Origin: Methylobacterium sp. NEAU K
GTDB lineage: Bacteria > Pseudomonadota > Alphaproteobacteria > Rhizobiales > Beijerinckiaceae
Direction: 5' to 3'
Length of the DNA: 64,000 nucleotides
Assembly: GCF_030700285.1 (NCBI RefSeq)
Contig: NZ_JAUYZJ010000009.1
Span: 1-64,000, forward strand
Made by a program: the position numbers and the translations under genes. A model generated the notes under the pieces. The model had not been told where the DNA came from, ran no database searches, and worked only from the letters and a program-made list of their open reading frames with translations. Positions 43,190 to 53,682 of this stretch are shown one piece after another (position 1 is the first letter of the stretch; the number at the start of each line of letters is the position of its first letter).

Positions 43190-44175
43190 ACGCGGCCGCT
43201 CTGCCGGGCTCGGTCGAGGCGATCCTCGACGAATCGGACCGGCTCTCGCCCTATCGCCGCTTCAGCCGCGAGGAATGGGCGCAGCTGCGCGCCGACACGC
43301 CGCTGACCCTCAAGGTGGAGGATATCGAGCGGCTGCAGTCGCTCAACGACCCGATCTCGGTCGAGGAGGTTGTGGCGATCTACCTGCCGCTGTCGCGGCT
43401 GTTGTCGCTCTACGTCGCGGCGACGCAGGGGCTGTTCAAGGCGACGCAGCGCTTCCTGCTCGCGGAGCGCGAGACCAAGGCGCCCTACATCATCGGGTTG
43501 GCCGGGTCGGTGGCGGTGGGCAAGTCGACCACGGCCCGCATCCTGGCCGCGCTGCTGGCGCGCTGGCCCAACACTCCGAAAGTCGACCTCGTCACCACCG
43601 ACGGGTTCCTCCTGCCCAATGCCGAGTTGGCCGAGCACGGGCTGATGGAGCGCAAGGGCTTCCCCGAGAGCTACGACACCGCCGCCCTGTTGCGCTTCCT
43701 CCACGACGTGAAGGCCGGCCACAAGCGGGTGACCGCGCCGCTCTACTCCCACCTCGTCTACGACCGGGTGCCCGGCGAGGAGCGGGTGGTGGAGAGCCCC
43801 GACATCCTGATCGTCGAGGGCCTGAACGTGCTCCAGCCCGCCCGCCTGCCGCGGGACGGCACGGCGATCCCGTTCGTGTCCGACTTCTTCGATTTCTCGA
43901 TCTATCTCGACGGCCACGAGGACGACCTGCACCGCTGGTATGTCACCCGGTTCATGCGGCTGCGCCAGACCGCGTTCCGCGACCCGCGCTCCTACTTCCG
44001 GAAATACGCCGAGGTGCCGGAGACCGAGGCGCTCGACATCGCCGACCGGCTCTGGACCACGATCAACCTGCCGAACCTGCGCGAGAACATCCTGCCGACC
44101 CGTCAGCGCGCGAGCCTGATCCTCACCAAGGGCGCGAGCCACCGGATCGAGAGCGTGGCGCTGCGGCGGCTGTAG
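43186..44175 (+). CDS. coaA: pantothenate kinase, type I
   Basis: 329 aa from GTG 43186, overlapping the hisE stop by four bases. Walker A in [19 protein letters not shown]; the PanK-I landmarks [19 protein letters not shown] and [16 protein letters not shown]; the Tyr-rich [18 protein letters not shown]; and the end [17 protein letters not shown] are all in place. It phosphorylates pantothenate, the controlling step of coenzyme A synthesis. Confidence 0.95.
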   Translation: MNAAALPGSVEAILDESDRLSPYRRFSREEWAQLRADTPLTLKVEDIERLQSLNDPISVEEVVAIYLPLSRLLSLYVAATQGLFKATQRFLLAERETKAPYIIGLAGSVAVGKSTTARILAALLARWPNTPKVDLVTTDGFLLPNAELAEHGLMERKGFPESYDTAALLRFLHDVKAGHKRVTAPLYSHLVYDRVPGEERVVESPDILIVEGLNVLQPARLPRDGTAIPFVSDFFDFSIYLDGHEDDLHRWYVTRFMRLRQTAFRDPRSYFRKYAEVPETEALDIADRLWTTINLPNLRENILPTRQRASLILTKGASHRIESVALRRL

Positions 44176-44179
44176 CGCC

Positions 44180-44719
44180 TCACGCGAACCGGTACTCCGC
44201 CTCCGCCAGGTAGGGGCCGCCGCCGGTCGATTCCCGCGCCGAGAACAGCGTCACCCGGTCAGCGGTGAAGGCCAGCGGCGTGAAGACCGGCGCCTGGGAG
44301 AGATACATCGCCACCGCCTCCGGGCTGGCCTCGCGCTTCAGGCGGGCCAGGGTCACGTGCGGGGTGAACTTCCGGCGCTCGGGCTCGACGCCGGCGCGGC
44401 GCACCAGCCGCTCCTGCTCGGCCTGGAGGTCGATCAGGTCCGCGCCCGGGGCGACCGCCGCGTAGAGCGCCCGGGGCTTGTCGCCGCCGAAGATGCCGAG
44501 CCCTTCGAGGGTCACCGTCAGGGCGGGGCGCGCCCGCATCTCGGCGAGCGCCTCCAGCACATCCTCGGCCACGGGCACCTCGACATCGCCGAGGAACCGC
44601 AGGGTGACGTGATAGTCGGCCGGCTCGATCCAGCGCGCGCCCGGCAGGCCGCCGCGGTATGTCCGGAGGGTCTCAGCGATCGCCGGCGGCATTGCGAGCC
44701 CGGTGAACAGGCGCGGCAT
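44180..44719 (-). CDS. thpR: RNA 2',3'-cyclic phosphodiesterase
   Basis: 179 aa of the 2H phosphoesterase family. Both catalytic HxT motifs are seen: PADYHVTLRFLGDVEVP and RKFTPHVTLARLKREA. It opens terminal cyclic phosphates on RNA and was formerly called a 2'-5' RNA ligase. The start overlaps the stop of tesA by one base, forming a two-gene unit in which tesA comes first. Confidence 0.9.
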   Translation of the reverse strand: MPRLFTGLAMPPAIAETLRTYRGGLPGARWIEPADYHVTLRFLGDVEVPVAEDVLEALAEMRARPALTVTLEGLGIFGGDKPRALYAAVAPGADLIDLQAEQERLVRRAGVEPERRKFTPHVTLARLKREASPEAVAMYLSQAPVFTPLAFTADRVTLFSARESTGGGPYLAEAEYRFA

Positions 44720-45414
44720 TACCGGGACGCCCCCTGCCGGAGCCCCCCCAGAAACGCCTCGACCGTGGGCAGGATGTGGGCCGCGATGGTCTCGACCCCC
44801 TGCCTGTTCGGATGCAGCCCGTCGTCGAGGTGCTGCACACGGTCACCGACGATCCCGTCGAGGAAGAACGGATAGAGGGTGAGGCCGTAGCGCTTGGCGA
44901 GGGTGGGATAGATCGCGTCGAAGCGCGCCTTGTAGTCCGGCCCGAGATTGGGCGCGGCCTGCATGCCCGCCAGCAGCACCGGGATCCCGCGCGCCTTCAG
45001 CCGCTCGATGATCGCCGCGAGCGCGCCCTCGGTCACCTTCGGGTCGGTGCCCCGCAGCATGTCGTTGGCGCCGAGTTCGAGGATCACCCCGGCGGTCCCG
45101 TCCGGGACCGACCAGTCGACCCGGTCGAGGCCGCCCGTGGTGGTGTCGCCGGAGACGCCGGCATTGGCCACCGTGGCGTCCTCGCCCTTGGCCTTCAGCA
45201 GGCGCTCCAGCACCGTGGGGAAGGCGGCGTCGGCGGGCAGGCGGTAGCCCGCGGTCAGGCTGTCCCCGAGCGCCACGAGCCTGAGCGCGCCCCCCGGCTC
45301 GGCCCGGGCGGCTGTCATGAAAGGGACCATGACAAGCGCTAGCGCTGCGGCAAACAGGGCACCGCGCCCTGGGCGGCGCGCTTCGTCATGGCGCGGCCCC
45401 AATGCGGGACCCAT
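44719..45414 (-). CDS. tesA: SGNH arylesterase/acyl-CoA thioesterase, TesA-like
   Basis: 231 aa from ATG 45414; in-frame ATGs at 45477 and 45486 would lengthen the leader. Signal-like segment GALFAAALALVMVPFMTAAR ending in RAE. SGNH blocks: I VALGDSLTAGYRLP (Ser), II NAGVSGDTTTGGLDRV (Gly), III ILELGANDMLRGTDP (Asn) and V DGLHPNRQGVETI (Asp/His). It hydrolyses acyl esters or thioesters in the periplasm. It is divergent from the ABC exporter, a classic tesA-ybbA-ybbP arrangement. Confidence 0.92.
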   Translation of the reverse strand: MGPALGPRHDEARRPGRGALFAAALALVMVPFMTAARAEPGGALRLVALGDSLTAGYRLPADAAFPTVLERLLKAKGEDATVANAGVSGDTTTGGLDRVDWSVPDGTAGVILELGANDMLRGTDPKVTEGALAAIIERLKARGIPVLLAGMQAAPNLGPDYKARFDAIYPTLAKRYGLTLYPFFLDGIVGDRVQHLDDGLHPNRQGVETIAAHILPTVEAFLGGLRQGASR

Positions 45415-45522
45415 ATCGCGGTGCAACCGCAACCCGTGCAGCCCAGAACGCATCCCAGTCAGGACCTCGCGCGCCATGCTCGTCATCGCCCACAGATCGG
45501 CCGCCCCGTGAGCCATGGCAAG

Positions 45523-46208
<686 letters not shown>

Positions 46209-46209
<1 letters not shown>

Positions 46210-48788
46210 TGCACGGCACGGTCACCCGCCCCGAACCCACACCCCGGCGCATCCCGCTCACCCTGCGCTTGGCGCTCCGCGAGCTGCGCGCCGGCCTAAC
46301 CGGCTTCGCGGTGTTCCTCGCCTGCATCGCGCTGGGCGTCGCGGCGATCGCCGGCGTGGCCTCGATCTCGCGCTCGCTCTCGGACGGGCTCGGCCGGGAG
46401 GGGCGGCGGATCCTCGGGGGCGACCTCGCCTACAACCTGATCAACCGCGAGGCGACCGAGACGGAGCGCGACGCCCTGGCGCGGGAGGGCGGGCTCGACG
46501 TGGTGGCGTCCCTGCGCGCCATGGCGGTGGCGGCGAATCGCGACGCGGCGCTCGTCGAGCTGAAGGCCGTGGACCCCGCCACATACCCGGCTGCGGGCGA
46601 ACTGGTCACCGATCCGCCGGGTCCTCTCGCCGACCTGCTGGCCGAGAGGGACGGGGATCCGGGCGCCCTCGCCGACCCGGCGTTGCTCACCCGCCTCGAC
46701 GTCAAGGTCGGCGACCGCGTGGCGCTCGCCGGCCACGACGTGGCGATCCGCGGCACCATCGTGTCGGAGCCCGACAAGATCGCCGGCGGCATCGGCTTCG
46801 GGCCGCGCCTGATGGTGTCGGAACCGACCCTGCGCGCCACCGGCCTCGTCCAGCCGGGCAGCCTCAGCCGCTGGAGCTACCGGATCATCCTGCCCCGCGA
46901 CGCGGCCCGGGATGCGGACCTCGACGCCGCGCAGGTCCGGATCCGCGCGGCGACGCCGGAGGCCGGCTGGGAGATCCGCGCGCGCACCAACGCCGACCCG
47001 CGCTTCGCCAAGAGCATCGAGCGCTTCACCCAGTTCCTGACCCTGGTGGGCCTCACCGCACTGATCGTCGGCGGCGTCGGCGTCGGGAACGCCGTCCACG
47101 CCTTCGTGGATCGGAAGCGGCCCTCGATCGCGACGCTCAAGAGCGTAGGCGCGCCGGGCTCGCAGGTGGTCGCACTCTACCTGACGCAGGTGATGCTGAT
47201 CGCCGGTCTCGGCACGGTGATCGGGCTCACGATCGGCGCGAGCCTGCCCTTCATCCTGGACGCGCTGTTCTCCGCCGACCTGCCGCTGCCGCTGAACCCG
47301 ACGCTCGCCCCGGTCGAGCTGCTGCTCGCCGCCGCCTACGGCCTGATAACCGCCTTCGCGTTCGCGATCACGCCGCTCGGCCGGGCCCACGACGTGCCGG
47401 TCTCCGGCCTGTTCCGCGACACGGTCGACCGGGCCCGGGTCAGCCCGCGCTGGCGATACCGGATCTGGCTGGCGTTGAGCCTCGCGGCCCTGGTGGGCCT
47501 GTCGGTCGCCACCGCGTTCGACCGGCGCGTTGCACTGATCTTCATCGCCGCGGCCGCCATCGCGTTCGCCCTTCTGCACGGGGTGGCGCTCGGCCTGATG
47601 GCGCTCGCCCGCCGCCTGCCGCATCCGCGCTGGCCCGCGCCCCGGATGGCGCTGGCCAACCTGCACCGGCCCGGCGCGCTGACGCCCGCCATCGTCCTGT
47701 CGCTGGGGCTTGGCGTGACCCTGCTGGTCACGCTCAGCCTGATCGACGCCAACGTCCGCCGGACGATCAGCGCGACCCTGCCGGCGCGGGCGCCGAACCT
47801 GTTCTTCCTCGACATCCCGTCCCGCGACGCGGCCGAGTTCCGCGCGTTCCTGGGGCGCTCGGCCCCCAACGGGAAGATCGAGGACGTGCCGATGATGCGC
47901 GGCCGGATCGTCGCCCTGAACGGCGTGCCGGCGAGCAAGATCCGGCCGCCGGAGGACGCCGCCTGGGTCCTCGACGGCGACCGCGGCATCACCTACGCCG
48001 ACACGGTGCCGGAGGGATCGAACCTCACCGAGGGCGCGTGGTGGAGCACCGAGCAGGGGGCCAAGCCCCTGGTCTCCTTCGAGGCCGACCTCGCGCGCCA
48101 GCTCGGGCTCAAGGTCGGCGACAGTGTGACCGTCAACGTGCTCGGCCGCGACCTCACCGCGACGATCTTCAACCTGCGCCGTGTGGAGTGGCGCAACCTC
48201 GGCATCAACTTCGTGATGGTGTTCTCGCCGGGCACGTTCCGCGGCGCGCCGCACTCCGACCTCGCTACGCTGACGCTCCCGGGCGGCACCGACGCGACGG
48301 CCGAGAACCGCATCCTGCGCGACGTGGCCAAGACCTTCCCGTCGGTGAGCGCCGTGCGGGTCAAGGACGCGCTGGACGCCATCGGCGATCTCGTCGGCCG
48401 CCTGGTCCTGGCGATCCGCGGGGCGAGCGCCGTGGCGGTGCTGGCAAGCCTGTTCGTATTGGCCGGCGCCATCGCGGCGGGCCACAGGGCGCGCCTCTAC
48501 GACGCCGTCGTGCTCAAGGTGCTGGGCGCCGGGCGAGCCCGGCTGCTCACCGCCTACGCCATCGAGTACGCCGCCCTGGGGCTCGCGACGGCCCTTTTCG
48601 GTCTCGCCGCCGGAAGCCTCGCCGGCTGGGTCATCGTCGCGAAGGTCATGCATCTCGACTTCCGCCTCGACCTTTCGGGAGCGCTCGTCGCGGCGGCGGC
48701 CGCGGTGGCCCTCGCGATCCTGCTCGGACTCGCCGGCACTTGGCGCATCCTCGGACAGAAGCCGGCGCCCTATCTCCGGCAGATCTGA
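46209..48788 (+). CDS. ABC transporter permease, FtsX-like, YbbP type
   Basis: 859 aa, with ten hydrophobic segments in the double-FtsX plan typical of YbbP. Helix 1 is GFAVFLACIALGVAAIAGV; the first FtsX core is about 275-400 (FLTLVGLTALIVGGVGVGNA, then IAGLGTVIGLTIGASLPFIL); the second ends the protein (AVAVLASLFVLAGAIAAGHR and AAAVALAILLGLAG). A large periplasmic domain lies at about 60-260. The start ATG overlaps the ATPase stop. It forms an exporter or mechanotransmission complex with the ATPase. Confidence 0.93.
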
Positions 48789-49173
48789 GGTACGCGGGCC
48801 CCGGCGCTTCGGGCGGCGGCCGCGAGCCCGCGGCGCTGTCGATCCCCGTGCGTGGCTGCGGTCCGGACCGCGCCAGATGCCGCCCGGCGTCTTGTCGGCT
48901 TTGACTTCAGTCGAGGGCTGACGATCGGTGCCATCCGGGCAACCGGCAGTCGAACCACCGTCCCTTCAAGGGTGAAGCCATTTTAATCCCTGACTTCATG
49001 GACAAAAATACATCGTCCAGGACCTGAAAAGCGGCGGCGTAACCGTGGCCGGGGACTTGTGCGGGAGGCGGCCGCGCAACATATTCCGGTCCGAGGCGCC
49101 AGCCTGGCGCCAGAGGTCCTGCGTGGGCCTCGCCCGAACACCACGCTGAGAGAGCCTCCGCAAGGAAACTCCC
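48789..49173. other. intergenic region upstream of the BI-1 gene
   Basis: No convincing gene. The AT-richer patch near 48980-49020 (TTTTAATCCCTGACTTCATGG and ACAAAAATACATCG) likely contains the promoter of the 49174 gene. Confidence 0.4.
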
Positions 49174-49944
49174 ATGGCATTCGAGAACTCTCCCTTCCGG
49201 TACGGCGCCCAGCAGCCCTCCGGTTACGCCGGCACTCAGGTCGAGGTCGATCAGGGCCTGCGCACCTTCATGCTCGGCGTCTACAACAACATGGTCGTCG
49301 GGCTCGGCATCTCCGGACTGGTCGCGCTCGGCCTGAACATGGCCTCGGTCGCGGCCTATCAGGGCACGCGCCCGATCCTGACCCCCTTCGGTCAGGCCCT
49401 CTATACGAGCCCGCTGAAGTGGGTCCTGATGCTCGCCCCGCTCGCGTTCATCTTCGTCTTCTCGATGCGGATGGACCGGATGTCCGCCTCCTCCGCCCGG
49501 ACGATGTTCTGGGCCTTCGCGGCGGTGATGGGCGCCTCGATGTCCTCGCTTCTCCTGGTCTTCACCGGGGCGAGCGTGGTGCAGGTGTTCTTCATCACCG
49601 CGGCCGCCTTCGGGTCCCTGAGCCTGTACGGATACACCACCCGGCGCAGCCTGTCGGGCATGGGCTCGTTCCTGATGATGGGCCTGATCGGCATCATCAT
49701 CGCGTCCCTGGTGAACATTTTCTTCGCCTCGTCGGCTCTGCAGTTCGCGATCTCGGTGCTCGGCGTTCTGATCTTCGCGGGGCTCACCGCCTACGATACG
49801 CAGAAGCTCAAGGAGATGTATCTCTACGGTGGCTTCGACGGCGAGATGGCGGCCAAGATGTCGGTCAACGGCGCCCTGACTCTCTATCTCGACTTCATCA
49901 ACATGTTCCAGTTCCTGCTAAGCCTGATCGGCGACCGCCGCTAA
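49174..49944 (+). CDS. Bax inhibitor-1 (BI-1/YccA) family membrane protein
   Basis: 256 aa, seven transmembrane helices. Characteristic stretches: LRTFMLGVYNNMVVGLGISG, SARTMFWAFAAVMGASMSSL, VQVFFITAAAFGSLSLYGYT and VLIFAGLTAYDTQKLKEMYL, the last carrying the YDTQ motif with the conserved Asp. The family forms Ca2+-leak or proteostasis-related channels interacting with FtsH; the role here is unproven. A ribosome site GCAAGG precedes the ATG, and a strong terminator follows. Confidence 0.92.
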   Translation: MAFENSPFRYGAQQPSGYAGTQVEVDQGLRTFMLGVYNNMVVGLGISGLVALGLNMASVAAYQGTRPILTPFGQALYTSPLKWVLMLAPLAFIFVFSMRMDRMSASSARTMFWAFAAVMGASMSSLLLVFTGASVVQVFFITAAAFGSLSLYGYTTRRSLSGMGSFLMMGLIGIIIASLVNIFFASSALQFAISVLGVLIFAGLTAYDTQKLKEMYLYGGFDGEMAAKMSVNGALTLYLDFINMFQFLLSLIGDRR

Positions 49945-49966
49945 GCCTGCAAGAACGCGGATCGAG

Positions 49967-50002
49967 GAAGCCCCGGCGGATATCCGCCGGGGCTTCTTTT
50001 TT
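49967..50002 (+). terminator. rho-independent terminator of the BI-1 gene
   Basis: A perfect inverted repeat GAAGCCCCGGCGGAT/ATCCGCCGGGGCTTC (49967-49996) followed by six T (49997-50002), 22 bp after the stop codon. Confidence 0.92.
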
Positions 50003-50038
50003 GCCTGTATCGCGGGGCCGGTCGCGCTATCGTCCCGT

Positions 50039-50932
50039 ATGCTTTCGCTCTCCGGCCTCTCCGCCTTCCCGATCACCCCGAGCGACGCCGAGGGACGTGT
50101 CGACGCGGCGGCCCTGCGCCGGCTGCTGGAGCCCCTGGCGGCCGCCGGCATCGATTCGATCGGGCTGCTCGGCAGCACCGGGACCTACGCCTACCTCTCC
50201 CGGGACGAGCGCCGCCGCTCCGTGGAGATCGCGGCGGAGACGGTGGGCGGGCGAGTGCCGATCCTGGTCGGAGTGGGGGCGCTCCGCACCGACGCAGCGA
50301 TCCGGCTGGCCCAGGATGCACGGGCGGCTGGCGCGGATGCGGGTCTGCTCGCGCCGGTCTCGTACACGCCGCTCACCGACGAGGAGGTTGTCCGGCACTT
50401 CGAGGCTGTGGCGGGGGAGGGCGGCCTGCCGCTGGTGATCTACGACAATCCCGCGACCACGCATTTCCGCTTCTCGCCGGCCCTGATCGGCCGGATCGCG
50501 CGCCTGCCCGGGGTGCTGGCCGCCAAGTGCCCCGCGCCCGAGCCCGCCGCCGCAGGGGTCGGCGTCGCGGCCCTGCGCGAGGCGGTCCCGGCGGCGTTCC
50601 CGGTCGGGTTCAGCGGGGATTGGAACGTGACCGAGGCGCTGATCGCGGGTGGCGCGGCTTGGTTCAGCGTGGCGGCGGGCCTGTTCCCCCGGACATGCTT
50701 GGCGATCGTGCGCGCGGTCCAGTCAGGCGACGCGGCCCGGGCGCGGGCGCTCGACGCGGAATTGGCGCCCCTCTGGGCGCTGTTCAAGGCGCATTCGAGC
50801 CTGCGGGTGGCCTACGCCCTGGCAGACCATCTCGGCCTCTGCCGCGCCGAGCCGCCGCGGCCGATCCTGCCGCTGGCGCCGGAGATCCGGGCGGAGATAG
50901 GCGCCACCGTCCGGGCGATGTCCCTCGCCTGA
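50039..50932 (+). CDS. dihydrodipicolinate synthase-like aldolase
   Basis: 297 aa TIM barrel of the DapA/NAL family. The substrate loop GSTGTYAYLSRDERRRSVEI, the tyrosine in PLVIYDNPATTHF and the Schiff-base lysine in LPGVLAAKCPAPEPA are visible. DapA proper has a GTTGE loop, whereas this has GSTGT, so another 2-oxo-acid aldolase or hydratase of the family is likely. The substrate is not known. Monocistronic. Confidence 0.87.
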   Translation: MLSLSGLSAFPITPSDAEGRVDAAALRRLLEPLAAAGIDSIGLLGSTGTYAYLSRDERRRSVEIAAETVGGRVPILVGVGALRTDAAIRLAQDARAAGADAGLLAPVSYTPLTDEEVVRHFEAVAGEGGLPLVIYDNPATTHFRFSPALIGRIARLPGVLAAKCPAPEPAAAGVGVAALREAVPAAFPVGFSGDWNVTEALIAGGAAWFSVAAGLFPRTCLAIVRAVQSGDAARARALDAELAPLWALFKAHSSLRVAYALADHLGLCRAEPPRPILPLAPEIRAEIGATVRAMSLA

Positions 50933-50962
50933 CGGGCCGCCCCGGCGAGAGAGCCGGGATGC

Positions 50963-51349
50963 TCAGACCGCCCGCGGCGGCGGCTCCAGCACGGCCAGCA
51001 CCCGGGCAAGCTCGGTCCCGCGCTTCATGACGAGGCCGCCGGCAGCGATCACCGCGTAGGCACCCTGGCGACGGGCGAGCTTAGGATCCTTCTCGATGCG
51101 GTACAGGGGCATCTCGGAGGCGCGGCGATAGATCGAGAACACCGCCTTGTCGCGGCGGAAGTCGAGGGCGTAGTCGCGCCACTCGCCCGCGGCGACCTGA
51201 CGGCCATAGAGGTTGAAGATCGTGCGCAACTCGTCCCGATTGAAGGCGATCTGCGGAGGAGCCGCGCGGGCAGGGAACGGAATGACATGGCCCGCCGCTT
51301 CGTCGGGCCTCGGCCCGGCGCTCGTCCTCTCCGTCATCGTCACTCCCAT
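50963..51349 (-). CDS. DUF2794 family protein
   Basis: 128 aa from ATG 51349; ATG 51337 is also possible. The signature segment IAFNRDELRTIFNLYGRQVA, WRDYALDFRRDKAVFSIYRR and PLYRIEKDPKLARRQGAYAV is DUF2794, a single-domain alphaproteobacterial family without known function. Convergent with the aldolase gene. Confidence 0.85.
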   Translation of the reverse strand: MGVTMTERTSAGPRPDEAAGHVIPFPARAAPPQIAFNRDELRTIFNLYGRQVAAGEWRDYALDFRRDKAVFSIYRRASEMPLYRIEKDPKLARRQGAYAVIAAGGLVMKRGTELARVLAVLEPPPRAV

Positions 51350-51621
51350 GTGCCCATCCTTTGCGGGATGATGGCCTCCGCCGGGGCGGCCCGCAAGAGA
51401 GGCGGCAGCGGGGCTCCGTGTCGCCCACGACACACCCAAGCGACAAAAAACACGGTTCTGCCCAAATACCGCCTTTTGCGGGCCGCGTTGCAGCAGCACA
51501 ACAGCGCCTGAACCTCGCCGGGTCCTGCCCGGCCGGCGGCCGAAACCCAGCTCCCCAGCCTCGGTCGCCGGTCCGGACACTCAGAATTCGGCACTCCGAG
51601 GTTTCGAGACCCAAGACTTCA

Positions 51622-51647
51622 GGCCGCCCATCCGGGCGGCCTTTTTT
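51622..51647 (+). terminator. rho-independent terminator with no annotated upstream gene
   Basis: GGCCGCCC/GGGCGGCC hairpin around ATCC (51622-51641) and a T6 run (51642-51647), oriented for plus-strand transcripts. No plus-strand gene lies between 50932 and here; see findings for a possible small RNA. Confidence 0.75.
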
Positions 51648-51715
51648 CGTCCGCCCCTCTACCGCCCGATCCGGTCGGCCGTTTTTCCAGTTCCGGTTTG
51701 CGGTGGGATGCGGGT

Positions 51716-52369
51716 ATGGCGAGCGGCATCATGGGGCCACCCGCCTTCGACGACACCTTCGTGCAGACCCTCGACGCGCTGTTCGCGTGGCGTCGCGACG
51801 TGCGCCGCTTCCGGCCGGACGCGGTCGACGCGGCGATCCTGCGCGCCTGCCTGGGGGCCGCCCACCGGGCGCCGTCGGTGGGCAACAGCCGGCCCTGGCG
51901 CTTCGTGCGCGTGTCCGATCCCGGGCGCCGGGCCGCCATCGCGGGCAATTTCTCCCGCTGCAACGCCGCGGCGGCCGAGGGCTACGACGCGGCCCGCGCC
52001 GCACGGTACAGGGCCCTCAAGCTCGCCGGGCTGAACGAGGCGCCGGTGCATCTCGCGGTCTTCTGCGACGGTGCCACGGAGACCGGCCTCGGGCTCGGCC
52101 GGGCGAGCATGCCGGAGACGCTGGACTACTCGGTGGTCGGGGCGGTGCAGTGCTTCTGGCTGGCGGCCCGGGCGCGGGGGCTCGGCGTCGGCTGGGTCTC
52201 CATCTTGGAGCCCGCGACCGTGACGGAGATCCTGGCCGTGCCGGAGACGTGGCGGCTCGTCGCCTATCTCTGCGTCGGCCACCCGGTCGAGGAGCACCTC
52301 GACCCGGAGCTGGAGCGCCACGGCTGGCAGGCCGAAGACCCGCGCGGGACCGAGTTGTTCGAGCGCTGA
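51716..52369 (+). CDS. bluB: 5,6-dimethylbenzimidazole synthase
   Basis: 217 aa from ATG 51716. The BluB pattern is clear: FAWRRDVRRFRPDAV at the start, the FMN and substrate pocket AAHRAPSVGNSRPWRFVRV, the GLNEAPVHLAVFCD strand and FWLAARARGLGVGWVSI. It converts reduced FMN to the lower ligand of cobalamin with O2. No riboswitch was found upstream. No other cobalamin genes are adjacent. Confidence 0.88.
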   Translation: MASGIMGPPAFDDTFVQTLDALFAWRRDVRRFRPDAVDAAILRACLGAAHRAPSVGNSRPWRFVRVSDPGRRAAIAGNFSRCNAAAAEGYDAARAARYRALKLAGLNEAPVHLAVFCDGATETGLGLGRASMPETLDYSVVGAVQCFWLAARARGLGVGWVSILEPATVTEILAVPETWRLVAYLCVGHPVEEHLDPELERHGWQAEDPRGTELFER

Positions 52370-52535
52370 TCCACCGCCCCGTCGCGCTTTCCGGAGGTCG
52401 GATTCACGCTGATCCTTTACCGTCCCGGACGGTTCCTGGGATGTGGGCCACATCAACCATAGCTTTTCCTGGAACGACAAGCTCGGCCGTGGATTACTGG
52501 CCCGCATACGCTCACGCTTGTCGAGGATTACGGTG

Positions 52536-53045
52536 ATGTCGGGTCGGGTGGCGGCTTCATTCGGGTTGGCCGGCGCGATGCTGGCGGGTTGCTGCGGGGT
52601 GGTTCAGGCGCGCGAGGTCGTGCCGTTCCAGAACGGCGTCGCGCCGGGCTCGATCGTGATCAGCGTCACCCAGCGCAAGCTCTACCTGGTGAACGGCGAC
52701 GGGACCGCGATCCGCTACCCCGTGGCGGTGGGAAAGCCCGGCAAGCAGTGGTTCGGCACGGCCTCGATCGACGGCAAGTACGTCGCCCCCGCCTGGTCGC
52801 CGCCGGCGGAGGTGAAGCGCGACAACCCCCGGCTGCCGAACCTCATCGCCGGCGGCTCACCGCACAACCCGATGGGCGCAGCCGCCATGACCCTTGCGGG
52901 CGGCGAATACGCGATCCACGGCACCAACCGGCCGACCTCGGTCGGCACCTACGCATCCTATGGCTGCATCCGGATGTACAACCAGGACGTGGTCGACCTC
53001 TACGCCCGGGTCGACGTGGGCACGCCGGTCTACATGACCCGGTGA
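52536..53045 (+). CDS. L,D-transpeptidase (YkuD domain), secreted
   Basis: 169 aa from ATG 52536. The leader FGLAGAMLAGCCGVVQA includes a lipobox-like LAGC, so it is exported and possibly lipidated. The YkuD domain spans about 40-165: SIVISVTQRKLYLVNGDG, then the conserved His in YAIHGTNRPTSVGTYASYG and the catalytic Cys in YGCIRMYNQDVVDLY. It forms 3-3 cross-links in peptidoglycan or links lipoprotein. An upstream in-frame start at 52443 would give a poor leader. Confidence 0.92.
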   Translation: MSGRVAASFGLAGAMLAGCCGVVQAREVVPFQNGVAPGSIVISVTQRKLYLVNGDGTAIRYPVAVGKPGKQWFGTASIDGKYVAPAWSPPAEVKRDNPRLPNLIAGGSPHNPMGAAAMTLAGGEYAIHGTNRPTSVGTYASYGCIRMYNQDVVDLYARVDVGTPVYMTR

Positions 53046-53066
53046 GGCGGACCGCCCGCGACGCCC

Positions 53067-53375
53067 CTACTTGGCCGGCGGCGCGGTCGCCTCGACGGCC
53101 GTGAAGGTCTCCATGATGCGGTAGGTGTGCTCCGCGCCGGCAGGCACGCAGTACGAGTCGCCGGCGGCGAGGGGGACGGTCTCGCCCCCGACCACCAGCT
53201 CAGCGCGGCCGCTGATCACGTAGCCCACGGTCTCGTAGGGCGAGGTGGTCTTCGGCTTGTCGGTGCCGGGCTCCTCGGCCCGCCACATCCGCATCCCGAG
53301 GCGTTCGCCCTTGGCCAGGACGATTTCGCCGTGCGGTCCCGCGGCCGCGCCGTGGGCCGATACTCTCGTCGCCAT
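53067..53375 (-). CDS. cupin-domain protein
   Basis: 102 aa single cupin (PF07883 type). Motif 1 has KTTSPYETVGYVISGRAELV, and the second is in LAAGDSYCVPAGAEHTYRIM, where the final His is conserved. It lacks one or two of the usual motif-1 His, so metal binding is uncertain. No signal peptide. Role unknown. Confidence 0.85.
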   Translation of the reverse strand: MATRVSAHGAAAGPHGEIVLAKGERLGMRMWRAEEPGTDKPKTTSPYETVGYVISGRAELVVGGETVPLAAGDSYCVPAGAEHTYRIMETFTAVEATAPPAK

Positions 53376-53437
53376 GGTGTCGTCTCCCTGTCCCTGAGGC
53401 AGGGCAACGGCGCGTGGACCGCCGCGTTCCGGCGGGA

Positions 53438-53659
53438 TCAGAAGTCGACGGCGAGCCCCTTCACCTCCCAGTCGTCGTAACGCACCGGCTCAAGGCCGCC
53501 GCGCCCCTTGCGCTCCGGCGCGGCGCTGATCGCGGCGGCGCGGGCGTCGATCGCGGCGCGGCGCGCGGCCGCCTCTGCCAGCGCGCGCTCCGCCGCGGGG
53601 CTGAGCGTGCGCGGGGCGGCCCCCCGATCGTCCGCGTCTTGTCCGTTGGGGTCTTGCAT
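53438..53659 (-). CDS. DUF1674 (SDHAF4-like) protein
   Basis: 73 aa from ATG 53659. The C-terminal KGRGGLEPVRYDDWEVKGLA then VDF is the DUF1674 signature, related to mitochondrial succinate dehydrogenase assembly factor 4. The N-terminal half is an Ala-rich helix. In many alphaproteobacteria the gene is next to rsmB, as here; the sdh link is inferred from family knowledge. Confidence 0.8.
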   Translation of the reverse strand: MQDPNGQDADDRGAAPRTLSPAAERALAEAAARRAAIDARAAAISAAPERKGRGGLEPVRYDDWEVKGLAVDF

Positions 53660-53682
53660 CGAACTCGCTCGGGTGTGAGGGC

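Noticed and set aside
46296..48653. A 785-codon minus-strand frame across the FtsX-like permease
   Set aside because: The plus-strand permease has the FtsX domains; the minus frame is Arg/Gln/Asp/His-rich with no recognisable domain.
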